Made by a program: the position numbers and the translations under genes. From Actinidia chinensis (Eukaryota > Streptophyta > Magnoliopsida > Ericales > Actinidiaceae), in assembly GCA_009663005.1 (NCBI GenBank), contig CM018910.1, positions 14,169,581 through 14,179,580 of the forward strand: a DNA stretch of 10,000 nucleotides, written 5' to 3'. Of the stretch, positions 1 through 7,748 are shown one piece after another (position 1 is the first letter of the stretch; every line of letters begins with the position of its first letter). Under the pieces are notes generated by a model, which was not told the origin of the DNA, ran no database searches, and saw only the letters and a list, made by a program, of their open reading frames with translations.

Positions 1-189
1 CATTCGAACATTTCGTACCGTTCGAACGCGACCGTCCGAACGAAATTCCTATCGTTTCGAACGATTTGGAAATTTCTAGACTTAATTCTAAATGACTTTA
101 TTTTCATCTATAAAGATAGGAACTTCCATAAAACTAACATGCGGTCATATTTCTGCCCATTAAAGGATTTTAGAATTCGGGGTATTACT
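1..189 (-). repeat. 3' LTR, first ~189 bp (continues off the left end)
   Basis: Positions 21-189 are a direct repeat of 4188-4358. Read on the minus strand the terminus is AGTAATACCCCG, where the partner copy has TGTAATACCCCG, so the terminal TG has mutated to AG. The polypurine tract abuts it at 190. A hand alignment of the two copies gives roughly two dozen substitutions and about six small gaps over ~170 bases, so the insertion is old. The rest of the LTR and the target-site duplication lie outside the window. Confidence 0.88.
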
Positions 190-200
190 CTCCTTCCTTT
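190..200 (-). other. Polypurine tract (plus-strand primer site)
   Basis: On the minus strand the 11 bases just upstream of the 3' LTR are AAAGGAAGGAG, all purines, touching the LTR start at 189. In LTR elements this RNase-H-resistant tract primes plus-strand DNA synthesis. Its position fixes the LTR boundary independently of the repeat comparison. Confidence 0.8.
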
Positions 201-540
201 ATAAAAGCTTTATCCTCAAAACTTGGCTAACGTTATACCCCGTTATGAATTCTAAAAATTTTTCAGTGTCATTTAATACCTAATTCGAAATAAACAATGT
301 GTCTAATAGGGTTTAACCCATTGCGACTGCCTTCATCGCCCTCTCGTTGGGCAGCCTATAACATGGTACCCGTGATAATACCAACCAAATGCCTTCTCCA
401 GATTGCTTGACAGACGAAACTTCCCCCATTTTTTCATGGGGTCACGAGTATGAAGGAAAGCTAATCATGCATAAAAGGAACTAACGTACCTCGAGTCAGT
501 GGGGATGTTCATTCAACATAGAAATGGATACTATCATGTT
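201..540 (-). other. Spacer between chromodomain remnant and polypurine tract
   Basis: No protein domain is recognisable here in any frame. In chromoviruses this is the stretch between the end of pol and the polypurine tract, and its position fits that. No promoter, repeat or RNA gene was seen. Confidence 0.5.
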
Positions 541-918
541 CTATCTTTTCACTCCCAAGGGATTCTTTCCTTTAGTTGAGTGATTTGCCAGACAACTCGC
601 ACTAGGGGAACCTTATTTCTAGCACTGGTTGCGACGATCCACAATCTCGTCGGTGTTGTCAACATGCTTAAATATTCTCTTCGTCCAAAGGATATGTGAA
701 TCCATGAGGGGTTCATGTACATAGTTCTGTAGCACGATACATGAAAAAAACATCATGCACGTGCGAACTCTGGTGGAAGGCAATACGGAAGCAACGGTGC
801 CAATTCGGTTGAAAGAAACTTCGTAATGGCCCTATGTACTCGACTTAAACTTCCCTTCTACTAAAACGATTTATCCCCTTGGAAGGAGATACTTTACAAA
901 AACACCTGGTCCCCTTCT
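541..918 (-). pseudogene. Integrase C-terminal tail and chromodomain remnant
   Basis: Seen on the minus strand: after the integrase block, fragments matching the conserved tail (a GxxVFLKVxP-like stretch near 855-915, a GHYEV stretch near 820-835, a VHDVF stretch near 755-775). At 552-617 one open stretch of 22 codons reads NKVPLVRVVWQ...IPWE, which matches the core of the plant chromovirus chromodomain (PLVxVxW ... ATWE). Known: this domain directs integration toward particular chromatin. Stops follow directly after the WE pair and lie between the blocks, and at least two frame changes are needed to follow it, so it is a relic. The chromodomain call is good for the 22-residue core and weak outside it. 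Confidence 0.75.
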
Positions 919-1800
919 TCAAAACTCTAATTCTCGTTCGAAATTTACATAGCTCTTTTGCGACGTTGTTGCAGTTTGAATCTTGTGAATTACTTGATTT
1001 AATCGTGTTAGTTGAACAAATCCGGTCCTAACATTTGTCATTCTCCACTTCCGTTCAACAAAAGGCGACCTACATTTCCTCCCGTAGAGTGCTTTCGTAC
1101 GGTGCCATTCCAATGCTTGCGTGGAAACTGTTGTGTAAGCAAATTCTACAAGCGATAAGTGCATTCCCCAATTTCCTTGGACTCAAGTACCAGATAGCTG
1201 TAACTGTCTTCTAAAGTTGGATAGTTCTCTCCGACTGTCAGTCCGTTTGTGGAGGAAGGCGGTGCTAAAATTTAGCTCAGTGCCTAGAGCTCGTTGCAAA
1301 ACTTTCCAGAAACATAGACGTTAAAGCTTGGTATCTCAATCTGAAACTATTAGAAACTGAGCATTCCGTGAAGTCGAATAACTTCTGCTTGATAGGTTCG
1401 CGTATTCGACAATGAATATGTAGTCTTTACTAGCAAGAAAAGTGCTGACTTAGTGAGGCGTTATAATAACCCAAACGGCATTACAACCTCTTGGTGGTTC
1501 GGTAGTCCGATACAAACATCCATTGGATGTGCTTCCACTTACATTTAGGATTGGTAAGCGATTGCAATTAATCCTGCTGGCATTGATGTTGCCTTAACTT
1601 GGTTGGCATGGTAAACATTGTGCTACAAATTCTGCCTATTCTTTTTCATTCCAGGCCACCAAAAATGTCTCTTTCAAATCTCCAAGTAAATCGTTCGTTC
1701 CTACTACTTAATGGGCATCTGATGAATGGTATGTGGGCTCCTCCAAACTGGTCTTTTGACTTCTGTTATGTTTGGAACACATAAGCGGCCTTGAAACCTA
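919..1800 (-). pseudogene. Integrase (HHCC zinc-binding and DDE core) remnant
   Basis: Seen on the minus strand in order: RLCVPN at 1771-1788, a block ending WWPGMKK around 1641-1661, a CLPCQ zinc-ligand pair near 1610-1622, KWKHI near 1525, RLTKSALFLLVKTTYS around 1425-1475, IVSD at 1339-1350 with the second catalytic Asp, an adjacent in-frame TGA at 1336-1338, then RALGTELNFSTAF around 1255-1297, QSERTIQ around 1217-1237 with the catalytic Glu codon at 1229-1231, and at 919-1164 an 81-residue open block with VEFAY and ALYGRKCRSP. Known: this is the Ty3/gypsy integrase that joins element cDNA to the chromosome. The blocks sit in different frames and are separated by stops, so no protein can be made. 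Confidence 0.92.
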
Positions 1801-2039
1801 AGTGCCCTGTCTTGTAGGTATAATCGGCTTGGATTCACTAACATTCCTTATAAATTCCACAAGTATGAATTTTCCCTTTCTGGTTGCGTTGCTTTACCAA
1901 TTTCCATCACGGTCGGTTGAGCGATCATGGTCGTAAGCATAATGTGGTGTTTGGCGCAATCAACTGCCAATCTCTGGCGCTTTATAGCTCAACGAATATA
2001 TTATATATAAAGTGTTTGCGACGTAACTCGCATGCTAGA
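1801..2039 (-). other. Linker between RNase H and integrase, no motif seen
   Basis: This stretch lies between the last RNase H block and the first integrase block of the same element. Its position matches the poorly conserved linker of Ty3/gypsy pol, and I could not follow a convincing protein through it. No separate feature was seen. Confidence 0.45.
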
Positions 2040-2490
2040 TGACTGTTGGACTTTTCGGCTTAAAAGCGTGGCTTACAACATTAGTCTTGCAGGGTCTTAT
2101 ACTGAATAAGGAAGTCGTAGTCTTATCAACTCAAGCATCTACGCTGTCTCATATTCAGCTCCTTCTGTGTAAACAAGTACTTCAAAAGCTCTTGTGGTCG
2201 GTGAAAAACTTCACATATGACTCCCTACAAGTAATGACGCCAAATCTTCAAAGCAAAAACCAATGTTGCTAGTCTAGATCATGGTTGGATAATTCCTTCA
2301 TTGCGGTTCTAAATTGTCTTGAGATAGGCAATTTCCCTTCGCAATTTCCCATTTGCATCAATACGCATCACAGTCCCGATGTGAAGCGTCACTGTAAATT
2401 GTAAAACCATCTGTTCTTTGGAGGGTAAGGCTAAAATCGGTGCGGATTACTAATCGGTTTCTTCAGTATCTAAAACGCTCTTCTCTTGTT
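2040..2490 (-). pseudogene. RNase H domain remnant of Ty3/gypsy pol
   Basis: Seen on the minus strand: GFTIYSDAS at 2382-2408 with the first catalytic Asp codon at 2388-2390, a VFALKIWRHYL block at 2228-2269, a TDHKS block near 2190-2205, LKYLFTQKELNMRQRR around 2140-2190, and DYDFLIQY around 2098-2121. These are the standard landmarks of the retroelement RNase H, which removes the RNA strand during reverse transcription. TAG, TGA and TAA codons interrupt it and at least four frame changes are needed to follow it. It directly follows the RT thumb and precedes integrase, the Ty3/gypsy order. Confidence 0.9.
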
Positions 2491-2492
2491 TC

Positions 2493-3420
2493 TCATCCCA
2501 TTCGAATGGAACATTTCTTCCGCGTAAGCTGCGTAAAGGGTGTTCCAATTCTAGAGAAATCTTTCACAAATCTCCGATAAATCCAGCTAAACCCCTGCAA
2601 CTCCCTAACTTCTGTCACATTCGTTGGCCTCGGCCAATTCATAATGGCTTCGACGTTGTGAGGATCAAAAGATACTCCATCCACACTGATATGTGCCCTA
2701 AAACGTCACAATTGATAGCCAAAACTCACACTTCTTTAGTTTGCTTATACAATCTCCTACTTTGCAGGTTTGCAAAACCATCTTCAAGTGTTGCTCATGT
2801 TGCAAAAGTTTAGAATACACTAGGATGTCTATCATAAACACTATAACAAATTCATCAAGAAAAGGGAGAAATACCCGATTCATTCAATCCATTGGAATGC
2901 GGCTAGCGCATAGTACTCCAAAACGGCATGACAAGAAACTCATAATGGCCATATCAGTTTGAAAGCTGTCTTCTCTAGTCACTAGTTCACCTTAAGTTGG
3001 TGATAACTGATCTCAAATCAATTTTAGAGAAACTTGGGCGCCTTGAAGCTGATCAAAACAAATCAGAACCTTTGGTAGAGGGTAACTTCTTCTTAATGAT
3101 AACTTTATTCAGCTCGCGGTAATCAATGAATAATCTCAGCGTACCATCCTATTCCGTACAAACAACATTGAGCCCCCAAGGTTGAAAACACTCGGACGAA
3201 TAAATCTTTCTCAACAGATCTTGGAGTTGAAAATTCAATTCCTTTAACTTAAAGCGACATACGATAGGGGGCTTTGGAATTAGGTCTTAGTACCAGGATC
3301 AGATCTATATAGAACTCAATCTCTCGGTCACTAAGGAAACCTGTTAACCATCTGAAACAAAACATCGGGAAATTCTCGGACAACGTGGATATCTTCTAAA
3401 GATGGTAGGGAGACTTGCGT
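2493..3420 (-). pseudogene. Reverse transcriptase remnant of Ty3/gypsy pol
   Basis: Seen on the minus strand: LSDREIEFYIDL around 3300-3334, KAPYRM at 3259-3276, DGTLRLFIDYRELNKV at 3101-3148, KIDLRS at 3008-3025 with the catalytic Asp codon at 3017-3019, FVIVFMIDILVYS within 2810-2850, a KKCEFW block, and the thumb/connection block NWPRPTNVTEVREL...YRRFVKDFSRI within 2493-2684. Known: these match RT motifs from palm to connection. Odd: the catalytic FIDD box reads FMID at 2827-2838, losing one Asp, by what looks like a one-base deletion compensated by a one-base insertion. Several stops and frame changes elsewhere also inactivate it. Confidence 0.94.
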
Positions 3421-3563
3421 ATCGATAACACTACATAAGAATGCTTGACTTCCCTTCCGAATCAAGCGACTCGCTTTCATAGAAGAAATAAGGTAGGGAG
3501 GAGGTACAACACCTACTCCTTAAAGATAATCCTGATGAGCCAAACAAATGGAACACTACTCGC

Positions 3564-3876
3564 TTAAGCTCGCATCGATGAGTGCACGGTAGGAGACAAC
3601 CAATCCATCCCTAGGATTACATCAAAACTATGCATCTTTAAGGGGATAAGAATATACATACATAGGAACATCATTGACGCGAATCTCACATGAATTGTAG
3701 ACTCTATCGCATAACATGGTGTCCCCGGAGGGCAATGCCACTGATAATTCATATTCAAGAGGTACTGGAGAGGTATTCAAATAATACTTAAAAGAATTTG
3801 ATATGAATGAATGCATAGAACCGGAATCCATAAGAATGTGTGCAGGTTGACCACAGATGGGGAGCATACCTGACAC
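3564..3876 (-). pseudogene. Retropepsin-type aspartic protease remnant
   Basis: Seen on the minus strand: LPICGQPAHILMDSGSMHSFIS follows the gag tail in the same frame, with the DSG active-site triplet at 3820-3828 (related elements usually read LFDSGATHSFIS). The second conserved block, FDVILGMDWLS at 3594-3626, lies in another frame, so a small indel between about 3630 and 3700 splits the domain. Known: the protease cuts the Gag-Pol polyprotein during particle maturation. Ala to Ser and Thr to Met next to the active site are substitutions relative to the usual motif. Between 3420 and 3564 only short linker-like fragments can be read. Confidence 0.9.
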
Positions 3877-4165
3877 TACTGATGTGCTAGCTGGGGTATT
3901 ACCTGGTACAAGTGCAAAAGCTCAACCTTGTCGTGGTTGATTATTCCTCCTCTCAGTTGGAGGTTGCTGGACTGAGGCAGATGCTGATGTCCCAGCTCCC
4001 TAAATTCTATTCCTCGTTGGACAATCTCTAATCTGGTGTCCTTCTTGGCCACACCTATAACATGCTTTAGTCCCCATACGACACTCACCCCTATGTTTTT
4101 TCTAACATATCGGGCATGTCGGCAACTAATTGGACCCACTACTTCCTTGACTGACAACATTCCTT
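3877..4165 (-). pseudogene. Gag C-terminus with CCHC zinc knuckle
   Basis: Seen on the minus strand in the protease frame: a CPIC...KKHRGEC pre-knuckle, then CYRCGQEGHQIRDC at 4021-4062, a complete C-X2-C-X4-H-X4-C nucleocapsid knuckle. A Gln/Pro-rich linker and an AFALVPGN stretch lead into the protease. Stop codons fall just after CPIC, after RNRI and before AFAL. Known: the knuckle binds element RNA for packaging. Only this C-terminal part of gag is present; the capsid region that should precede it is absent, and the sequence passes into LTR near 4165-4188. The 150-residue open frame spanning this area is in the wrong frame for gag. Confidence 0.9.
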
Positions 4166-4187
4166 TGCTGGGCTTAATTCTAACGGA

Positions 4188-4358
4188 CTTGAACGCGACT
4201 GTTTGAACGAAATTCCTGTCTTTCGAATGATTTGGAAAATTTCTGGACTTAATTCTAAATGGCTTTATTTTCATCCTATAAAGATAGGGACTTTCATAGA
4301 CTAACATAGTGGTCATATTTTGATTCATTAACGTATTTTACGCATTCGGGGTATTACA
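4188..4358 (-). repeat. 5' LTR, truncated to ~171 bp
   Basis: Direct-repeat partner of 21-189. On the minus strand it starts TGTAATACCCCG at 4358. Only the start of the LTR is present: after ~171 bases the sequence becomes gag, so the rest of the LTR, the primer-binding site and most of gag are lost. The five bases before it on the minus strand are CAAAC (4359-4363), a possible target-site duplication whose partner would lie left of the window. Confidence 0.85.
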
Positions 4359-6170
4359 GTTTGTCCTACTTCAGCTTAGACTACAAAACACTCATTTTCT
4401 TTTTTGATTTTTTGAGCTATGAGGACTCTTGCTTCATGCGCTCTAAGATAGCTGTTGCAGGCTTTACAAAATAGATTAAACAAATTGCTAAGTATCCAGA
4501 TGTAACGAAATAATAGAACCACTGAGCTAGTATTCTTACCTAAACTTGCTACATTACCAACAAGTCGGGGATCACCTCTGAACCCTCCGCAGCGAGATCG
4601 ACAACATCATTCGGCAACATGATGGCCTGTGCCAAATCTAGACTAGTATCGTGGTCCTTGGAAGAATCAGCCATGGTAACTTATTCATCGAGCTCAACAA
4701 CGGAGAATATGGGTCTCCAAAGCTCAACATGTGTACTAGGAGACAAGAGGAAAGTCAAGCTTGTTTCGCCCTTCTTCTTGTGTTTCTTCAAAGGGCCCAC
4801 CGCAAGTTCTTCCCTTTATGTTTGTCTGTCAAGCTAGTATCAACCTCAAGGTCTTAGGGAGAGCGAAGATAGGATCCTAGACTAGAGTCGGATGCTGGAT
4901 AGCTAAGGGATTAGCCACTGCCTTGGTCTTCTTTTGACTAAGTGCCCTAAATTTCGGAGCCATGTAAACCTCCCCCGAGCTCGGGTTAGGACCACTACAT
5001 TCAATAAAAGAATGTTCGATCTTCTTTACCCCTTAAGGCTGGAGCAGGTCAAAACCAAGGTCGTTTGAGTCTTTGGGGTCCAAACTCTATAGTACAATGG
5101 GATCCGCAACGGGATGTGTAGGGGTTTCCTCTCCTTCCTCTTCAGGATCAACAACCCTTATTTTCCTTCTTATGAGTTGGTTAACTTCCTTTCCATCCTT
5201 TTCCTCACTATTTGAATAGTCAGTAGAATTTAAGCTTGAGGAATTGGATGTGAGCCATTTTACTACCTCAAGCGATCTGGTGATCACTACGTTCTTATCA
5301 AGTTTAGCACTGAGTCCCTCTGAGTTACTCACCTCTGGATTCGGAGTGCTAGAAGCTTGACCCCACCGAGCTACTCGGCTCGATGCAAGATGATGTGGTA
5401 GTAGATGGGCTCGTACTCCAAGAGGTCAATAACTTTTTGAGGAAGCTTGCCTGTTGTTTAGACTCTAGATCGCTGCTTTACACTAATCTGACCTCTCCCA
5501 GAATAACTCATTGAAATCTATTACACCAATTGAGATATAAGAAATTAGAATTAGTATTTTTTAAAAGTACATAATTGCATTAGTGCAAAACAAGCTACAA
5601 AGGAACTTATGATCCAAAATATGGCCATTGTGTCTCGAAAAGGAAAAGAGGCCATCATCTCTGGATTGGAATTTCTAGTTTTTCGAGTCCCAGACAAATT
5701 CATTCAGATATAGATCTTTATTTAGAATATCGATTACCAGCCTCATTTGGGGCTGACGATGGTTCCTAAGTCAGAAATAATGATTACTTTTAAGCAAGTT
5801 GGTACCTCTTTAGGTTTACCATTATGTACGCATTCAACAAGTTCGAGGTGCTGGAAGGAAGCTCATGATGGTGCATTAGTGTGTCCACCACAAGCACGAT
5901 CTGGATAAAATTCACTAACACCTGCATAAAGGTAAGATGGCAGTGCACCATCACTTCCTTCAGCATCGGATTGATAAGAACTTGGAGTCTAACTTAGTGG
6001 ATCAGCCATATACGAATAGGAATCTGATTCCCATTTCTTTTGACTAGATAGGCACCCTTGTTGGGTCCGGACCTCTCTATTTGCATGTCGTTGGGAATGC
6101 CATGATTAGTCCTAAACTTATCCAATGTAGAGTCATCATGCACTAGTAGTTGAGCTCGATTCAACTCCAT
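4359..6170 (-). pseudogene. Decayed minus-strand gene of unknown, possibly TE-associated, family
   Basis: I do not know its function. Seen: starting at an ATG at 6170, 58 open codons (MELNRAQLLV... PIRIWLIH), one TAA at 5994-5996, then 67 more codons in the same frame; a frame change; a block at 5794-5561 with LRNHRQPQMRLVIDILNKD and EFVWDS, broken by two stops; a block from the ATG at 5511 (MSYSGRGQISVKQRSRV); a Ser/Glu-rich block from about 5377 to 4860, broken by stops at 5087-5089 and near 5035; a Lys-rich stretch near 4780-4820; and a block from 4674 (MADSSKDHDTSLDLAQAIML) ending in Lys-rich, coiled-coil-like sequence. It stops exactly at the chromovirus LTR. The order and composition resemble hypothetical proteins I associate with repeats of woody eudicots; unverified memory. 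Confidence 0.6.
4462..4539 (-). other. Possible relic intron in the decayed gene
   Basis: On the minus strand GTAAGA at 4534-4539 is a consensus plant donor. Candidate acceptors are the AG ending at 4462 after TTTTGTAAAG, or the AG at 4452 after CCTGCAACAG. The segment between is U-rich with stops in the surrounding frame, and protein-like sequence (ATAILERMKQES) resumes after it. Weak, because one stop lies before the donor and no transcript is known. Confidence 0.35.
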
Positions 6171-6240
6171 GTTCTAAAAATAGAAACAAAATGATAAGAA
6201 CGAGTCCAACTAGGTAAACATGTCAAGCTTTTTGGCACAG

Positions 6241-6342
6241 AGTTAGCCGAGCTCTTCTTAAGCACCGAGCTTTACCCCCATGAGGTTTGGCATTTGGGTG
6301 TAAAGTTAGCCAAGCTCCATGTGAGATCCGAGCTTTACCCCA
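6241..6342. repeat. Two-copy tandem repeat, ~63 bp period
   Basis: 6241-6280 and 6304-6342 both begin AGTTAGCC(G/A)AGCTC and end CCGAGCTTTACCCC, with differing middle bases. The intervening TTTGGCA-type stretch also has a weaker echo just before the first copy (about 6218-6240), suggesting a decayed array of more than two units. Confidence 0.7.
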
Positions 6343-6416
6343 CGAGACTCAGTTATGATTTTCTAAGGGACAACTCTCAAGCCCTCCTCCCACCTCAAAA
6401 CTATCTTGGCAATAGA

Positions 6417-6435
6417 GAGGCTTGAGGGGGCAAAA
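6417..6435 (+). other. Purine-rich tract, possible polypurine tract of a plus-strand element
   Basis: The plus strand reads GAGGCTTGAGGGGGCAAAA, resembling the G-rich polypurine tracts that precede the 3' LTR of Tat-lineage and other plant elements. An 8-base inverted partner (CTCAAGCC, 6376-6383) lies upstream of GGCTTGAG (6419-6426). No clear TG LTR start follows, so this is only a candidate. Confidence 0.3.
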
Positions 6436-6889
6436 CCCTAAACCATATTAAAATGATTCTTCAAGCCTAAACTTTTTCCACGAGTTCGAACCTGTTCCAT
6501 CTGAGGGAATGGTACAGAAGCAACCCAGGCTTTGGGAAGGAAATCAAAAAATTCTAGTCACACATCAATGGCAGATGGGCAACTGCAGACACTATAATAG
6601 ACCCAAAACAATGTAAACCCAATTGCAAGAAACCCTTGACAAAAATGGAGCCATATACGCATGGCAGGCATTCAAAGCAAGAAAAAAAAATTCCAAAAAA
6701 ATAAAAAGGAACCTTCAGGGATGATCGAAGAAAAGCAATCATCGTTGGATAAGAAAAGTAGAGTCAAAATTAGGTCAGAAAAGGAATCGGCATCAGGAAC
6801 GGTGAATGAACAACTCTGGAGCTCACACTTTCTCTTTCTAGGTTGCTCTTGGAACTAAGATGAACAGTGCCAGGGGAAAATGAACAAAC

Positions 6890-6898
6890 TTATATAGG
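6890..6898 (-). promoter_or_regulatory. Candidate TATA box for the decayed minus-strand gene
   Basis: On the minus strand CTATATAAG stands in TTCCTATATAAGTTTG, a consensus plant TATA box. A start site about 30 bases downstream would fall near 6860, followed by a pyrimidine-rich leader that runs toward the ATG at 6170. A G-box lies some 200 bases upstream. The element could instead be fortuitous, or the U3 promoter of an unrecognised LTR. Confidence 0.5.
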
Positions 6899-7096
6899 AA
6901 GTTGAAAGGGCGAGAAAGAACCCCAAACATGCCCTTAAAGGGTGTTGTTTCGCAGGCAAAACTCCCGTCCCAAACTAACAAAGGGTGAACGCGTGGTAAT
7001 CCTCTCACTACGCATCCGAACCAAACAACTCTTAAGGGTAGGTGTGACCCTTTTGGCATTTGTGCCCTAACTGAGCTCAAAATACACTAGACCACG

Positions 7097-7105
7097 ACAC
7101 GTGGC
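7097..7105. promoter_or_regulatory. G-box / ABRE-type element (ACACGTGGC)
   Basis: The plus strand reads ACACGTGGC around the palindrome CACGTG at 7098-7103. This is the consensus bound by plant bZIP and bHLH factors. It lies about 200 bases upstream of the minus-strand TATA box and about 640 bases upstream of the plus-strand TATA box at 7740, so it could serve either. A single motif is weak evidence of function. Confidence 0.4.
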
Positions 7106-7320
7106 ATACTAGTGCGGTGAAATGACAAATCGGTACAATGAATAGACAGCTAACAGGCATTGGCAGAGGTGCCCAGCCGAACTTCCATACCGGACAACAT
7201 AGGCATCCAGTTCACATGATCTCGGCTAGCAACATTCTAGCTCATGCGAACTCATGGACAATTGTAAGGGAATAAAACACATTACAAAGTTTTAGCCTTG
7301 CTAGGACAGGTACCACTACC

Positions 7321-7478
7321 AAGCTGTCGCTATGTAGCAAGTTCGGTGGGGTTTCTATGCTAGAGCTTGGTCAAGACACTACTGGACATTAGCTCTGTTC
7401 GAGCTAGGGCAAGCAGCTCTATCGAGTTGTCGATCCATAGCAAGTTCAGTAGGGTCACCACGCTGAAACTTGGTTGAA
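7321..7478. repeat. Diverged direct repeat pair within the Tat-type LTR region
   Basis: 7321-7375 and 7424-7478 align without gaps at roughly 70% identity by hand, sharing GTAGCAAGTTC-like and CTTGG cores. The centre-to-centre distance is 103 bases. Most differences are transitions. Short internal duplications of this kind are common in plant LTR U3 regions. Confidence 0.6.
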
Positions 7479-7739
7479 TGGTAATGGTCGGCGGTGACCC
7501 CGAGGTGCATCAAGGGACAGTAGCTAACTTGCATGATGAGGTTTTCCCAAACAGCCCTCATGTCTGTATTGAGACGTCGATGGTATGATGGCTATCTACT
7601 AACTAGGCCCTAGGGGCATGACTGGGTTGGGTTAGCCGCCACTCACTGACACAGCAGTCAACGCGTCCAAGAATGCGCTGAGCTGCAATCTGTCTAATGA
7701 CATAACAATTGCCACATCCAGACACACGCCGAACTAAAG

Positions 7740-7748
7740 TATATAAGG
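7740..7748 (+). promoter_or_regulatory. TATA box of the Tat-type LTR
   Basis: TATATAAGG on the plus strand, about 30 bases before the AAGGTACGCAATC segment where transcription of such LTRs is expected to begin, followed by a CT-rich leader. It would drive the element RNA towards gag at 9575. Confidence 0.65.

Larger units (their letters stand above)
1..4358 (-). mobile_element. Degenerate Ty3/gypsy chromovirus (Tekay/Del-like), right end complete, left end off window
   Basis: Seen: reading the minus strand from 4358 downward gives, in canonical order, an LTR beginning TGTAATACCCCG, a CCHC zinc knuckle, a DSG-type protease, RT, RNase H, HHCC and DDE integrase, a chromodomain-like block, a polypurine tract, and a second copy of the LTR start at 189. 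Known: RT before integrase marks Ty3/gypsy, and a C-terminal chromodomain marks chromoviruses; LTRs opening with TGTAATACCCC and a DSG protease are common in Tekay/Del elements. Odd: full-length relatives are usually much longer; here the rest of the 5' LTR, the primer-binding site and most of gag are missing. Dozens of stops and frameshifts make it non-autonomous and inactive. Lineage below chromovirus level rests on motif impression only. Confidence 0.93.
6171..6889 (-). other. Leader region of the decayed minus-strand gene, no coding sequence seen
   Basis: About 720 bases between the candidate TATA box and the ATG at 6170. Read on the minus strand it is pyrimidine-rich, including a T-run region at 6685-6712, as in a plant 5' UTR with a leader intron. 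It holds a 63-bp-period repeat pair (6241-6342) and a purine run GAGGCTTGAGGGGGCAAAA on the plus strand (6417-6435). The small open frames on either strand (for example 6661-6858) are Lys-rich translations of A-rich DNA with no motif. Confidence 0.4.

Noticed and set aside
1599..1784. 61-codon plus-strand open frame
   Set aside because: It lies antisense to the integrase zinc-binding region and has no motif of its own.
2039..2272. 77-codon plus-strand open frame
   Set aside because: It is the opposite strand of the RNase H block, whose minus-strand motifs are clear.
3876..4328. 150-codon minus-strand open frame, the longest in the window
   Set aside because: It spans gag tail and LTR in the wrong frame. 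The zinc knuckle CYRCGQEGHQIRDC is read in another frame that also continues into the protease.
4619..4857. Two overlapping plus-strand open frames of about 70 codons
   Set aside because: They are antisense to the 4674 and Lys-rich blocks of the minus-strand gene; composition is Ser/Leu-rich without motif.
5327..5332. GTGAGT on the minus strand, a perfect-looking splice donor in the decayed gene
   Set aside because: The reading frame runs through it as ordinary protein-like sequence (ASSTPNPEVSNSEGLSAKL), so no intron is needed here.
6520..6531. TGGTACAGAAGC on the plus strand as a tRNA-Met primer-binding site
   Set aside because: It only loosely matches TGGTATCAGAGC, and no plus-strand LTR end precedes it.
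6838..7080. 80-codon minus-strand open frame
   Set aside because: It covers the candidate TATA box and shows no domain; chance opening in the promoter.
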